A stretch of DNA of 64,000 nt from Polyangiaceae bacterium (GCA_947475525.1 CANJMI010000012.1:1-64000); one strand, 5' to 3'. Shown: positions 1 to 8,416, counted from the stretch's first letter. Translations and numbers: made by a program. The notes: a model not told the origin generated them from the sequence alone.

Positions 1-201
1 CCTACGCGTACTCGCCGCTCGCCGTGAGGACTACGCGGCCGCTCGCGCGCGACATCCGAAGCGATGGAGTGGCTTACCGCGTGCCTGGGACGCGCCCGCC
101 CTCGTGGCCCTGAACCCGAGGGACTCTGCCACTCGAACTCGCGTGTCGAGTGCGCTCCGCTGCGGAGGACACTCGACAACGAGGAATCTTTCTACCAAGG
201 C

Positions 202-492
202 TCACGCAGCGTGAAGACTCATGCGGCAACTATCTTGACGCTTACCGGAAGCGGCTCCTGCGTCGGGATCGCCGGCGAGTCCGCGGTAGTTTTCGGCGAA
301 GGCGTCGGGCGCGAGGTGGCTGTACCGCGTCGTCACCGCCGATTTATGCCCGAGGATGCGTTGCAGCTTAAACATGTTGCCGCCGCTCATAACCCAGTGT
401 GACGCAAACGTGTGCCACAGCCCGTGAAACGTGATGAAGCGGCGTGCCCGCCCTCTTTCCTCGAAGGTCGGAAAGCCAGCCCGCTCGAGCAT
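202..492 (-). pseudogene. Integrase C-terminal remnant, catalytic Arg lost
   Basis: The 96-residue frame aligns over its first ~75 residues with the C-terminus of the intact integrase at 1641-2762 (shared GHKSA, RYSHL and FKLQRILGHK blocks). The HxxR catalytic motif reads HGLWH instead of HDLRH, so the second catalytic Arg is Trp. One residue is missing between GHKSA and RYSHL. The N-terminal core-binding region and the first catalytic Arg are absent because the upstream DNA (493 onward) is AT-richer and non-coding. The Met at the frame start is probably not a real start. This is a dead copy, probably from an older insertion at the same site or a duplication. Confidence 0.75.
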
Positions 493-780
493 CCAATAAA
501 GATTTTTTGAAAGATACGAATAAATAGATTGTGCTTAATACCTCGTTCCTTCGGAAAGACGACGGGCAGCAGATTCTGAAGCCGCCGCCGACGCAACTGT
601 CCGGCGAGCGAAGCGCTCAACCGGTACGACAGTCGCCCTCTCTTCGAGCTTGAGAATCGCCGCGGGCATGTGTATTTATTTATTAGGGTAAATGTGCACA
701 TATTGCTGGCGGCTCGACTTGCGGACAGCCACTGCCATCAAGTGCTTCTTGACGCCCAGCTCGGCGGCGAAGTCCTGGCC
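493..780. other. Intergenic, AT-richer than surroundings, no gene seen
   Basis: The DNA between the integrase remnant and the HTH gene is visibly AT-richer than the rest of the window, especially 500-545 and 670-705. No frame in it carries a recognisable protein. It probably marks a junction between insertion remnants. Confidence 0.5.
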
Positions 781-1023
781 TCAGCCGGTACTGAGCGGGG
801 TCGAATGTGTCGTTGCTCCTCGTGTCACCGCCTCTGGTGCGGCGATCGGCACCAGGCGCTCGGCGAGCCACCGGTCGATCTCCACCTTGGGAAACCGCAC
901 CAGCCGCCCAGAGAGTCTGATGTGCGGGATCCGTCGCGTGCTCACCATTGCGTAGAGCGTTCCGACCTTCAGCCCGGTGAGCCTTGCGACTTCGCAGTAG
1001 GTCATCATCGTGTTTTCTTGCAT
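781..1023 (-). CDS. Excisionase-like helix-turn-helix protein (AlpA/HTH_17 type)
   Basis: This 80-residue protein has the compact winged-HTH pattern of excisionase-family (MerR/AlpA-like) DNA-binding proteins. It shows an EVARLTGL recognition segment at about residues 11-18, GTLYAMV, then IPHIRL and a VRFPKVEIDRWL ending near residue 54. The last ~25 residues are unstructured. A GGAG sequence 8 nt upstream of the ATG supports the start. Such proteins bind near attachment sites to steer an integrase toward excision, or act as element regulators. Its position beside a tyrosine integrase on the same strand, 617 bp downstream of it, supports an element-control role. Whether it is functional is unknown. 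Confidence 0.65.
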   Translation of the reverse strand: MQENTMMTYCEVARLTGLKVGTLYAMVSTRRIPHIRLSGRLVRFPKVEIDRWLAERLVPIAAPEAVTRGATTHSTPLSTG

Positions 1024-1640
1024 TGATTTTCTCCATGGCCTTGTGGGCCGTTGACGTCTTGGTTGAACACCCGATCGCGCACGGAGACCCCCTCATTTCG
1101 CGACGTGTTTTTGGGCATCGCCGACGCATTGGTGATCAGCCACAGCTTGGACGATGCTGCGCTCCCGATCGGTCGAGCTGTAGCCGCAGGCCTGCGCTAC
1201 CGAGGCTGCAGGTCACCGGTGACGTCGTCGCATCAAGCGCCGAGCCGGCTCAACAGATGTCGACGATCACCGTGGCGGTGAACGTGAGCATGTCGAACGA
1301 GGTATCGACTTCGGTCTTGGTGCCAGCAGTCTCGCCCCGCTCGTCGATCAACTCGACTTCTTAATCGTCATCTGAGGCCACGCGGCCGAGGGCTTCGTCG
1401 GTGGCAAGCTCTAGCTCGGCCCTCGCCGAAAAGGCCCTAACCTTACTGGCTCTTGCAATTTGCCAACGCGGGGGACCCTCGCCCAAAAGCGTCGCGAGCG
1501 ACGAATCCCTAGGAAGTGGCGAGCGATAGGCACTTCCTGTGCCTTGAGCGAACCCGCCCGACGGGATTTGGCGCGCAGCAGCTTTTCGGCAAGGGTCTAG
1601 CTCGGCAAGCTCGTCTTCACGAAGAGCGGATGACCCGCGC
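1024..1640. other. 617-bp gap without a convincing gene
   Basis: Several short open frames exist but none shows a recognisable domain or a ribosome-binding site. The part next to the HTH gene (about 1080-1110) resembles the leader of the integrase gene (about 2790-2815): both contain the minus-strand core ATGAGGGGG in a similar context. The rest may be decayed cargo. Confidence 0.5.
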
Positions 1641-2762
1641 TCAGCTAGTCTTCCGCACCGGCAGCTCGATGACCTCGGCGAGGGCACCTGACGCATCCAC
1701 GCCAAGGCGATCGAGGTCATCTACGAAGGCCTCTGGAGAGAGGTGCGAGTACCGTTGCGTCATCGCCGCCGACTTATGCCCGAGGATGCGCTGCAGTTTG
1801 AAGATGCAGCCGCCGCTCATCATCCAGTGGGATGCGAAGGTATGCCGCAGGTCGTGGAAGCGAAGGTACGGGCGCTTCTTGCCGTTGCGTTCGACCTCCG
1901 GCAGCCCAGCCGCCTTGAGCGTTCGGTGCAACGCCTCCTGGAAGATCCTGACCGACTTGTCGAACATGTTGCCCGCGATGTTGGTGAACACAAGCCCGCC
2001 CGGGTTCGCCAATTTCCAGGGGCGGAGGATCGACAGCAGCGGTGAGAGCAACGGGACGTAGCGAACGTCGCCGGCCCTTGTGGGGCCATTCCAGGAACGC
2101 TGCACCGTGATCAGGCGTGTCGCAAAATCGACGTCGGCCCACTGAAGCCCCGCGATCTCGCCGGCACGCATGCCGGTGAACAGCGCCGCCGCGTAAAACG
2201 CAAAGACGAGCGGTGACGTCTGCTGGGCGGCCAGAAGAAAGCGTGTCAGCTCGTCCCGCGTGCGCAGATACCGGTAGTCGGCATCGAACACACGCACCTT
2301 GGGCATCGGGATCTCGGGGACGTCGGCTAGCCAGCGAACGCCGTTCTGCCTGAGCCGATGTGCCAGGCGCAGCATCGCCTTCAGCAGCGCCAGGTGGTTC
2401 AGCAAGGTCTTGTCGCTGAGGTGAACTCGGTCCGCAAGGTAGCCGTCGAAGTCCTGTTCGCTCAGCAGTCTCAACTTCCGTTCGCCGAAGGCGGGCAGCA
2501 GGTGATTCTTGATGATGCTCGCGTCGTCGGCGCCGCTGCGCTTGCGCGGCACCTTATACCGATTCCAGTAGCCGGCGATGTCGTCGAACGTTTTGTCAGG
2601 CTGGATCGGTGAGCGCAGGCCCCGCCGGATCTCGGCCACCTCCACCTTTTTCTTGTGCTCGCAGTAGGTCGCGCTCGCCTTGTTGGGGAACGTGGCGCTC
2701 TGGCGTCGTCGATTCTCGTCGAGCCAGCGCGCCCGGTAGCCCTGGTAATGTTTCGTAGCCAC
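1641..2762 (-). CDS. Tyrosine site-specific recombinase (integrase)
   Basis: A 373-residue phage-type integrase. Residues 1-50 resemble an arm-binding segment, about 55-150 a SAM-like core-binding domain, and about 165-345 the catalytic domain. Visible catalytic residues are Arg199 (TGMRAGEIAGL), His303 and Arg306 (HDLRH), His329 (LGHK) and the nucleophile Tyr338 (QRYSHL), so the enzyme looks active. It would cut and rejoin DNA between the element and the host attachment site. The gene starts ~100 bp from the 3' end of tRNA-Lys and runs in the same direction, which suggests integration into that tRNA. A related but degenerate copy lies at 202-492. Confidence 0.88.
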   Translation of the reverse strand: MATKHYQGYRARWLDENRRRQSATFPNKASATYCEHKKKVEVAEIRRGLRSPIQPDKTFDDIAGYWNRYKVPRKRSGADDASIIKNHLLPAFGERKLRLLSEQDFDGYLADRVHLSDKTLLNHLALLKAMLRLAHRLRQNGVRWLADVPEIPMPKVRVFDADYRYLRTRDELTRFLLAAQQTSPLVFAFYAAALFTGMRAGEIAGLQWADVDFATRLITVQRSWNGPTRAGDVRYVPLLSPLLSILRPWKLANPGGLVFTNIAGNMFDKSVRIFQEALHRTLKAAGLPEVERNGKKRPYLRFHDLRHTFASHWMMSGGCIFKLQRILGHKSAAMTQRYSHLSPEAFVDDLDRLGVDASGALAEVIELPVRKTS

Positions 2763-2818
2763 GCATCGTCTTTCCGACGTGCACGGCCCAGGAGCCCCCT
2801 CATTCCCCGACGCACTTG

Positions 2819-2842
2819 TGGCCCGAAAACTGGCCCGAAAAT
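2819..2842. repeat. Two tandem 12-bp copies between int and tRNA-Lys
   Basis: The sequence TGGCCCGAAAAC is followed at once by TGGCCCGAAAAT, 11 of 12 bases identical. Lying between the integrase start and the tRNA 3' end, this is where arm-type integrase or excisionase sites are often found. That role is inference. Confidence 0.45.
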
Positions 2843-2863
2843 CTGCCGACAGCGGCTAAGTAC

Positions 2864-2939
2864 TGGTGGGTCCAGCGAGACTTGAACTCGCGACCTACGG
2901 GTTAAAAGCCCGCAGCTCTACCGACTGAGCTATAGACCC
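2864..2939 (-). tRNA. tRNA-Lys (anticodon UUU)
   Basis: The minus strand reads GGGTCTATAGCTCAG at the 5' end and CTGGACCCACCA at the 3' end, giving a 7-bp acceptor stem and an encoded CCA (76 nt with CCA). The anticodon stem CGGG/CCCG closes the loop CTTTTAA, so the anticodon is TTT (lysine). The T arm has GAGTTCAAGTCTC. The gene lies next to the integrase at 1641-2762 and is the probable integration target, its 3' part being kept intact by the element. Confidence 0.95.
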
Positions 2940-3012
2940 GCGTGCAAACGAGCCGGCCGGTGCGACACCGTGTCGGCTTCATCCACTCGCATTCGCACTC
3001 CTTTGCACGAAT

Positions 3013-3048
3013 AAACGCCGGGGCCAACCAGCCCTGGCGTTTTTTTTT
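3013..3048. terminator. Strong rho-independent terminator, possibly bidirectional
   Basis: A 10-bp stem (ACGCCGGGGC with GCCCTGGCGT, one G-T pair) closes a CAACCA loop and is followed on the plus strand by nine T residues. No plus-strand gene precedes it. On the minus strand the hairpin is followed by TTTATT, so it may chiefly stop transcripts from the minus-strand genes at 3188-5239 before the tRNA. Confidence 0.75.
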
Positions 3049-3106
3049 CAAGCGTCGAGAGGACCGAGGATTTGCAGCCTCCGAGGTCCCTCCCCTAGGC
3101 TCGCAA

Positions 3107-3130
3107 CGAGGCAGCGAGGCAGCGAGGCAG
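3107..3130. repeat. Three tandem copies of an 8-bp unit
   Basis: CGAGGCAG is repeated three times in succession in the non-coding gap between the terminator and the small gene at 3188. No function is evident. Confidence 0.6.
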
Positions 3131-3187
3131 CGGACGAGCACAGCGGGGCGCAACCTTCAGGCGAGCCCGACGTGCCCGTTCAGCCTT

Positions 3188-3403
3188 TCACTTGTCCGCG
3201 ATGCAGACCGCGGACACATCCTTGCAGGTTGTGCCAAGCGCGCCACCCAGACAACCCATGCAGTCGCCCGTGCCGCCCGTACCCGTAGCCACCCAACCTG
3301 CGACAGCGAGCGTGCTCGCCGCCAAGAGGATTCGTCCAAGTTTGAGCTTCGTAGCGTTTCTAAGCCCATTAACCAGGGCAGGCGCTAGCCCGCCCATGGG
3401 CAC
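3188..3403 (-). CDS. Putative small secreted or membrane peptide (71 aa)
   Basis: The 71-residue frame has a basic segment (RNATKLKLGR) followed by a hydrophobic stretch (ILLAASTLAVAGWVA) and then a Gly/Thr/Cys-rich tail with four cysteines (CMGC, TCKD, VCIAD). This resembles a short signal-anchor or secreted peptide. It is the next minus-strand frame, 63 bp downstream of the MYXO-CTERM gene, and is followed by a terminator. The start is GTG at 3403 or ATG two codons later; no clear ribosome-binding site precedes either. No homologue is recognised. It may be a real small gene or a fortuitous frame. Confidence 0.35.
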   Translation of the reverse strand: MPMGGLAPALVNGLRNATKLKLGRILLAASTLAVAGWVATGTGGTGDCMGCLGGALGTTCKDVSAVCIADK

Positions 3404-3466
3404 GGATCTCGGGCATCAAAGTCGATTGACGAGCCGAGGCCCGCTCCGCTCGCCCGAACCCCAGGG

Positions 3467-5239
3467 TCAGCTGCGACGACGGCGCAGCGCCAGCAGTGCG
3501 ACGCCGACCAGGGCCGCAACGCCGCCGTTGGGCACGACAGTCCCGGGCACGTCGCAGCCGCAGCTCGCTTCTTCCTCAATTGGACGCAGCACCGGAGTCG
3601 GCCCCGTGCCGCCCGCGCCGCCCGCGCCGCCAGCCCCGCCAGCCCCGCCCGTTCCGGAGGCCGGCACGACGTACGCGACCTTCGTGCCTTCGGGCGTGTG
3701 CGTGTTGTGGATAGGCAGCGCCCCGGCGCACACGACGAAGCTGTGATCCCACTGCGGCTCGAAGACAAAATCTGGGCCCTCGGCCGGTGCCCCCTTGACC
3801 GCAAAGCGCATCGTCACGGTGTGAGACTCCATGACGCCGAGTTGCCCCATCTCAACGCCCTTCGGCAGCTGCGCATCGTCGACGCCATTGCCGTTCACGT
3901 CACCGGCTTTGCCGTTCGTCGTGAACTCGAGCAAGTCGAGCCCTTCGATGCTCGCCATGCGAAAAAGCACAGCCGAAGCGTACGCCTCGCCGATGTTGGA
4001 AAGCTTCGCGGTGACTTCGATCTCGTCACCAATCTCCACCTTAGCTTTGTCCGCGACGGTGTCCGAAGACGTAAAATCAGGCGATTTCACGTCGAGTTCG
4101 AGAGCGACCATCACCGGCATGTACGAGTCGCCCGTCGTGATCGTGCGGATCACCGCGACGGTCTGGTCATTCTTGAGGTGCCCGGCCTTGTCGCTCAATG
4201 GCAGGGTCGTCGTGTCCCAGCCCTGCCTGCCACCGACGACATTCGTGCCCTTGAACGCGTCGTGATTGAGCGTCCCGAAAGAGCCGGCCGTATCGAGCTT
4301 TCCATCGCCGCCGTTGACCTGCGAACAGAAGAAATTGTCCTCCGGATTGTTCACGCCACCGAGCTTCACGAAGTCGCCGTCCACCTTGCTGCCAATCAGA
4401 AGCTGATCACCTTCGAGATCCGCGTCCCCTTCGAGCGCGCTGATCGTAACGCGTCCTTCGACCACCCCCGAGCTCGGCGCGCAAAAACCAGAGAGCGTGT
4501 AGTCCTGCACCGAGTCTTCGTCGACGAACGAGCCGCCAACGAAAATAGACAGGTTGCGCAAGACTGGCAGCTTGCTGTCCCGGTAAGCGACGACGAGCTG
4601 CCAGCCCGCGGCGTTGAGCGAATTGACTTTCTCCGACTGGGTTCCGGGCACGCCGGACACCGTGTAGAGGCCGCCTCGGTGCTTGCTCACGAAGTCGGTC
4701 ACGGCAGCGGACCGCAGGTAGTAATTCGCCGCGAATCCGGCGATCGACTGCTCAGCCACCGTGAGCGACGTGGCCGCATCCGGAGCCACCGCAACGCTTT
4801 CGCCGCTGAACGACAAGGTCACGGGGGTCTCGAGGGCAGCCGAGAGGTCCTCGCCGCCATAGTTGAAGCTGCCCGCCCACACGAGCTCCGCGTAAAGGAC
4901 GTCCGCAGCCGCCGGGAGCGCGAGCGGCCCGTTCGAGCCGTTCTTAGTCCAATCCGACGTCGTCCCCGCCGCCCAGGCTGTGCCAAGCGCCGCGGGCGTC
5001 TTGTCGACACTCTTAGGGTCGAGTGCGATGAAGGTGCCGATCGAGTTCGCGGTACCGGGGCCGTTCGAGCCAGTCGCCTTGGCGAGCCCGAGCGTATTGC
5101 CGGTGCTTGCGATCGCCCCCGCCGCCGTTTTCGAGAACCGCAGAACCTGCGCCTCGGCGGTGGAGGTCAACGTGCCGCACGCAGCCGCGAAGCTTGCAGC
5201 GAGCAAGGGGGTACCGATACGCGAAAAACGAAGCGACAT
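3467..5239 (-). CDS. Secreted surface protein with MYXO-CTERM-type sorting tail
   Basis: A 590-residue protein. The chosen ATG at 5239 has GAGGAG seven bases upstream and starts an N-terminal signal peptide (MSLRFSRIG..., cleavage likely after STAEA). The frame is open nine codons further but lacks a site there. The middle has a DUF11/CARDB-like beta segment (EIEVTAKLSNIGEAY). The C-terminus has a Gly-Ala-rich linker (GGAGGAGGAGG), then CGCDVPG, a hydrophobic helix and RRRRS. That Cys, helix and Arg-cluster design is the MYXO-CTERM signal of myxobacteria, thought to be processed by myxosortase-type proteases for surface anchoring. Substrate and role are unknown; adhesion or matrix protein is plausible. 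It stands divergent to the Cys-rich gene at 5520. Confidence 0.75.
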   Translation of the reverse strand: MSLRFSRIGTPLLAASFAAACGTLTSTAEAQVLRFSKTAAGAIASTGNTLGLAKATGSNGPGTANSIGTFIALDPKSVDKTPAALGTAWAAGTTSDWTKNGSNGPLALPAAADVLYAELVWAGSFNYGGEDLSAALETPVTLSFSGESVAVAPDAATSLTVAEQSIAGFAANYYLRSAAVTDFVSKHRGGLYTVSGVPGTQSEKVNSLNAAGWQLVVAYRDSKLPVLRNLSIFVGGSFVDEDSVQDYTLSGFCAPSSGVVEGRVTISALEGDADLEGDQLLIGSKVDGDFVKLGGVNNPEDNFFCSQVNGGDGKLDTAGSFGTLNHDAFKGTNVVGGRQGWDTTTLPLSDKAGHLKNDQTVAVIRTITTGDSYMPVMVALELDVKSPDFTSSDTVADKAKVEIGDEIEVTAKLSNIGEAYASAVLFRMASIEGLDLLEFTTNGKAGDVNGNGVDDAQLPKGVEMGQLGVMESHTVTMRFAVKGAPAEGPDFVFEPQWDHSFVVCAGALPIHNTHTPEGTKVAYVVPASGTGGAGGAGGAGGAGGTGPTPVLRPIEEEASCGCDVPGTVVPNGGVAALVGVALLALRRRRS

Positions 5240-5519
5240 GCGATTCTCCTCGAACAAGAAAGCCAAAAAAGGTCAGTCGCCGGAAGGTTAGCTCCCCGCG
5301 AGGCCCAGCGTCAAAAAGGATCGCCATTCCGACCTCAAACCGCGCCGTTTGGACGTCCCTTCACCGAACGCGGGTTGCGTGAAACGGCGGATTTGTGCCC
5401 ATAGCCAAAGAGCCTTGCAGGCCCCTGTCGCTTCGCAGTAAGGGTCGCCTTCGGGTTTGCGCCATGTCGGCGCTACCTGACCCCATCCCGCCAAGCACCA
5501 AGGCAATCGAGAACCCCCT

Positions 5520-6125
5520 ATGAACGTTCGCAAACTGCTCCTCGGACTCGCCATGATCAGCCTCCCCACCGTCGCCCTGCTGCCGAGCACCGCTACGGTT
5601 GCCAACGCGGCGGACGCGGACGCGGACGAGGAAGAAGGAGTGGACGAAGAGGCCGCCGCAGAGTCGGACCTCGACGAGCTCGAGAGCCCCGAGAGCAGCT
5701 GTGCCGACGCGCTGAAGGAGTGCAAGACCAAGCACCATGTCGATAAGGCGCTCGGCGGAAGTCGGACGGCATGCAAAGCGCTCCGCGGTTGCAAAAAGAG
5801 CTGCCGCGGCGACAAAAAAGAGGCGAAGAAGGCCGCCCGTAGCTGCAAGCAGGAGTGCACGAGCAAGAAGGGCAAGGAGCGCCAAACCTGCAAGAAAGAG
5901 TGCCGCGCCGCCAAACAGGACGCGATGAAGGAGATCCGAGCTGCCCGCAAAGGCTGCGTCACCGAGTGTCGCTCGAAGAACCTGACCCCCGCATGCAAAG
6001 CCTCGAGGACCGATCTGCTCAAGGCCGGTGCCGACTGCGTCAAGGGAATGGCGACCAACAAGGACTGCCAAGAGCAGGTCAAAAACGCCTTCGACTCCTT
6101 AGCCTCCGTCTTCGAAGGCAACTGA
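5520..6125 (+). CDS. Secreted 14-cysteine helical protein with CX3C pairs
   Basis: A 201-residue protein with a clear signal peptide (KLLLGLAMISL..., cleavage near ANAAD). An acidic stretch (about residues 32-58) is followed by a Lys/Arg-rich region with 14 cysteines. Four CX3C pairs are visible (CKKSC, CKQEC, CKKEC, CVTEC), spaced roughly 18-21 residues apart in a predicted alpha-helical context, like helical hairpins stapled by disulfides. No known family is recognised. The acidic front and basic back suggest self-interaction or polyanion binding, which is inference. The next gene (6199) also encodes a secreted protein; the 73-bp gap could allow co-transcription. Confidence 0.7.
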   Translation: MNVRKLLLGLAMISLPTVALLPSTATVANAADADADEEEGVDEEAAAESDLDELESPESSCADALKECKTKHHVDKALGGSRTACKALRGCKKSCRGDKKEAKKAARSCKQECTSKKGKERQTCKKECRAAKQDAMKEIRAARKGCVTECRSKNLTPACKASRTDLLKAGADCVKGMATNKDCQEQVKNAFDSLASVFEGN

Positions 6126-6198
6126 ACGCCCCGCCCGCGAGGGGGCCGTCGCCGGTCCTCTCGGTTTGCCAATAGCGCGTTTTTAGAAATGTAATCCC

Positions 6199-6801
6199 GT
6201 GAACAAAACGAACAGCATGCTCAATCGCGTCCTCCTCTCCGCTTGCCTCACCCTCGGCGTCGCGGCTCCGGCGATCACCGTCTCGCAGACCACGTTCGCC
6301 GCGGACGCGGAGAGGTCCAAAAACGCGGGCGAACTCGACCGCCTCGTCGAGGAGCTTCAGAAACACCTCCAGAAACCCAATTACAAGGCCGCGAACGAGG
6401 ACTTCGAGAAACTCCTCAAGCTGAAGCACGTGGCTGTGCCGGCGAAGGCGTTCTTCTGGGGCGCGCAGGCGGCGATCAACCTCGGCCACATCGGCGACAC
6501 GATCGCGCGCTACGAGCAGGCCAAGAAGGCCGGGCACACGGGTGACAACATCGACACTCTCGTTTCGGACCTGAAGACCCGTTATGGCCAAGTCGACATC
6601 AAGAAGCAGAAGAAGGGCGAGCGCGCCCTCAAGGCAGTAGTGAATCCTTTCGCCCCGGACGAGAACAGAGCGATCGAGTTCGCCTCGACGACGGTCGCTG
6701 ACCACGGCAAGTTCGAGGGCTGGCTCCCGGTTGGCGAGTACCTCCTCGGCGAGCAAAAGTTCACGGTCGTGTCCGGCAAGACCGTCAAGGTCAAGCGCTG
6801 A
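6199..6801 (+). CDS. Secreted helical protein with PEGA-like C-terminus, unknown function
   Basis: A 200-residue protein with an N-terminal signal peptide (MLNRVLLSACLTLGVAAPA..., cleavage near TFAAD). The middle (about 40-120) is helical and TPR-like (YKAANEDFEKLLKL, AFFWGAQAAINLGHIGDTIARYEQA). The last ~70 residues are beta-rich and end with a PEGA-like stretch (GEYLLGEQKFTVVSGKTVKVKR). The start may be GTG at 6199 or ATG at 6217; neither has a strong ribosome-binding site. Such proteins often accompany envelope complexes, but no partner can be named. It runs convergent to the Hsp70 gene, 27 bp away. Confidence 0.6.
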   Translation: MNKTNSMLNRVLLSACLTLGVAAPAITVSQTTFAADAERSKNAGELDRLVEELQKHLQKPNYKAANEDFEKLLKLKHVAVPAKAFFWGAQAAINLGHIGDTIARYEQAKKAGHTGDNIDTLVSDLKTRYGQVDIKKQKKGERALKAVVNPFAPDENRAIEFASTTVADHGKFEGWLPVGEYLLGEQKFTVVSGKTVKVKR

Positions 6802-6828
6802 ACACTTTTTGTGCCGGTGATGCCGGGC

Positions 6829-8364
6829 TCAGAGCGTGAAGCGCTGGTTGAACCCGTCGTCAAGATCGCGGATCGTGACCGCGACGACTCCGGCAGCGTC
6901 GACTTCGTAACGCTCCTCGATGCGTGGCCCTTCCGCGTCGAGGCGTGAGACCGTGAGGGTGTCCATCGGACTCCCTCGCGCGGCGCGTGCATACGGGAAT
7001 TGAATCGTCCCGTGCGGCGTGATGTCTCCGGTCGGCTCGTCGCGATCGCTTAGGCCCGCGCATTCGACGAACCGCAGTTGACCAACGTTGTGCGCCGCCC
7101 GATAGGTGCGCGTCGCTACGAGTGGAGCTTCGCCGCCGACGGGCATTGGCGTGCCACTCGCGAAGATGCGATCGAACACCTTGCTCTGCCCCGACTCGGC
7201 CTCGCGGAACACGCCGAGATGACGCGTGAAGCGCTCGCAGATGGCGACCGAGTTGTCGGAATCGGCTTCGATCGCGAGCCCCATGGCGATCGCCCCGGCG
7301 GGGTGTGGCGAGCGATGCACGCGGCGACCAAACCGTTCACGCAAGTGCCTCGCCACAAGTGGCAGCGCAGTCGCTCCACCCACGACGTAAAGCCCCGCGA
7401 CGCCGGCTTCGCTCGCCGCATGCTCAAGATCGCGTGACGAGTGCGTCTCGGCTCCGAGCACGCCCGCAAGCGCCTCGAGGCTCTGCTCGATCCACGGGCG
7501 CAATCGCTCATAATAATCACCCACCTGCAGCGACACGGGCTCCTCGGGCGCGCCCGTACCGAGAGCCGACAAGTCGACCGTGACCCGCCGCGTGCTCGCG
7601 CCGATCCCCTCTTTGACGGAGCGGCATTCCGCAAGCAGCGCGTCATGCACCGAAGGGTGGATCGCCATAGAATTTCCTGCTTTTTCGAGTGCCATCTCGA
7701 GGAGGACGCGATCGAAATCATCGCCGCCAAGCTCCTGCACGCCCGCGGTCGAGACGACGTCGTGGCGCGTACCGGACATGCACACCAGCGCGGCATCGAA
7801 CGTTCCTCCACCGAGGTCGTACACGGCGACGTTTTCGCGACGGCTATTCAAGGTGCTGCGGTGGCGGTGCGCGAATTCGATGCCGGCCGCACTCGGCTCG
7901 TTGACCATTCGAAGCACCTCGAAGCCGGCGCGGCGAAACGCTTCGAGGGTCGCCCAGCGTTGGCTCGAATGGGCGTTGGCCGGCACCGAAACGACGGCCT
8001 CGAGCGCCGCTGTCGCCGCGCCGCCCGGGAGGTTCGAGCGCTCGAGGATCGCCACGCGGAGTGCCCGCAAAAAGTCGGTCGCGAGCGCGAGCATCGTCAC
8101 CTCGATAGCGCCGACCTGCACGAGGTGTTCCGGTCCATGCCGAGCGAGCAAGCGTTTCCACGAACGCAACTGAGGCGCGCCTTCGAGCGCCGCTTCTTGC
8201 GCCTCGAAGCCGTGGACGAGCACTCCGTCCTTTTCCGCGGTGACGGTGGGCACGTACTCGAACGCGTCTCCGCCCGTCCCGATGAACGCAAGCACCGGGT
8301 AATTACCGCGGTCGGACGCCGCGACGAGTGTGCGCGTGGTTCCGAGATCGATGCCAAGCCTCAT
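6829..8364 (-). CDS. Short Hsp70-family ATPase (DnaK-like)
   Basis: A 511-residue Hsp70-type protein starting MRLGIDLGTTRTL. The ATPase motifs are present: phosphate-1 DLGTT (6-10), connect-1 NEPSAAGIEF (155-164), phosphate-2 VYDLGGGTFD (181-190), LGGDDFDRVL (212-221) and the adenosine motif VVGGATALP. After the nucleotide-binding domain about 140 residues remain, enough for a beta-sandwich substrate domain but not the full DnaK helical lid. It is therefore a specialised paralogue, not the housekeeping DnaK, and no dnaJ or grpE gene is adjacent. The open frame extends 549 bp further upstream but that part overlaps the lipase gene in another frame. It lies 52 bp after the lipase-like gene and may be its operon partner. 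Confidence 0.85.
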   Translation of the reverse strand: MRLGIDLGTTRTLVAASDRGNYPVLAFIGTGGDAFEYVPTVTAEKDGVLVHGFEAQEAALEGAPQLRSWKRLLARHGPEHLVQVGAIEVTMLALATDFLRALRVAILERSNLPGGAATAALEAVVSVPANAHSSQRWATLEAFRRAGFEVLRMVNEPSAAGIEFAHRHRSTLNSRRENVAVYDLGGGTFDAALVCMSGTRHDVVSTAGVQELGGDDFDRVLLEMALEKAGNSMAIHPSVHDALLAECRSVKEGIGASTRRVTVDLSALGTGAPEEPVSLQVGDYYERLRPWIEQSLEALAGVLGAETHSSRDLEHAASEAGVAGLYVVGGATALPLVARHLRERFGRRVHRSPHPAGAIAMGLAIEADSDNSVAICERFTRHLGVFREAESGQSKVFDRIFASGTPMPVGGEAPLVATRTYRAAHNVGQLRFVECAGLSDRDEPTGDITPHGTIQFPYARAARGSPMDTLTVSRLDAEGPRIEERYEVDAAGVVAVTIRDLDDGFNQRFTL

Positions 8365-8416
8365 GGCCGAAGCACCGTAATCGTGCTCTCGACCGGTCGG
8401 AAAAGAATGCAGCGCG

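Larger units (their letters stand above)
1..2863. mobile_element. tRNA-Lys end of an integrative element (partial)
   Basis: This block holds an intact tyrosine integrase, an excisionase-like HTH gene and a decayed second integrase copy, all on the minus strand. It lies directly beyond the 3' end of tRNA-Lys, the classical arrangement for an element inserted at a tRNA 3' end. The far end and any second attachment site lie left of the window, since I saw no second copy of the tRNA 3' end here. The stretch 1-201 contains nothing I can call. The element seems reduced: long non-coding gaps and a broken integrase suggest decay. Calling it a mobile element is inference from gene content and position. 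Confidence 0.6.

Noticed and set aside
3698-5404. 568-codon plus-strand frame opposite the MYXO-CTERM gene
   Set aside because: It is the antisense of a well-supported gene (signal peptide, linker, sorting tail) and its translation is Arg-rich with no recognisable domain, as expected from GC-rich codon bias.
5288-6172. Minus-strand frames of 236 and 294 codons opposite the Cys-rich secreted gene
   Set aside because: The plus-strand frame has a signal peptide and regular cysteine spacing; the opposite frames have only Leu/Ala-rich low-complexity text.
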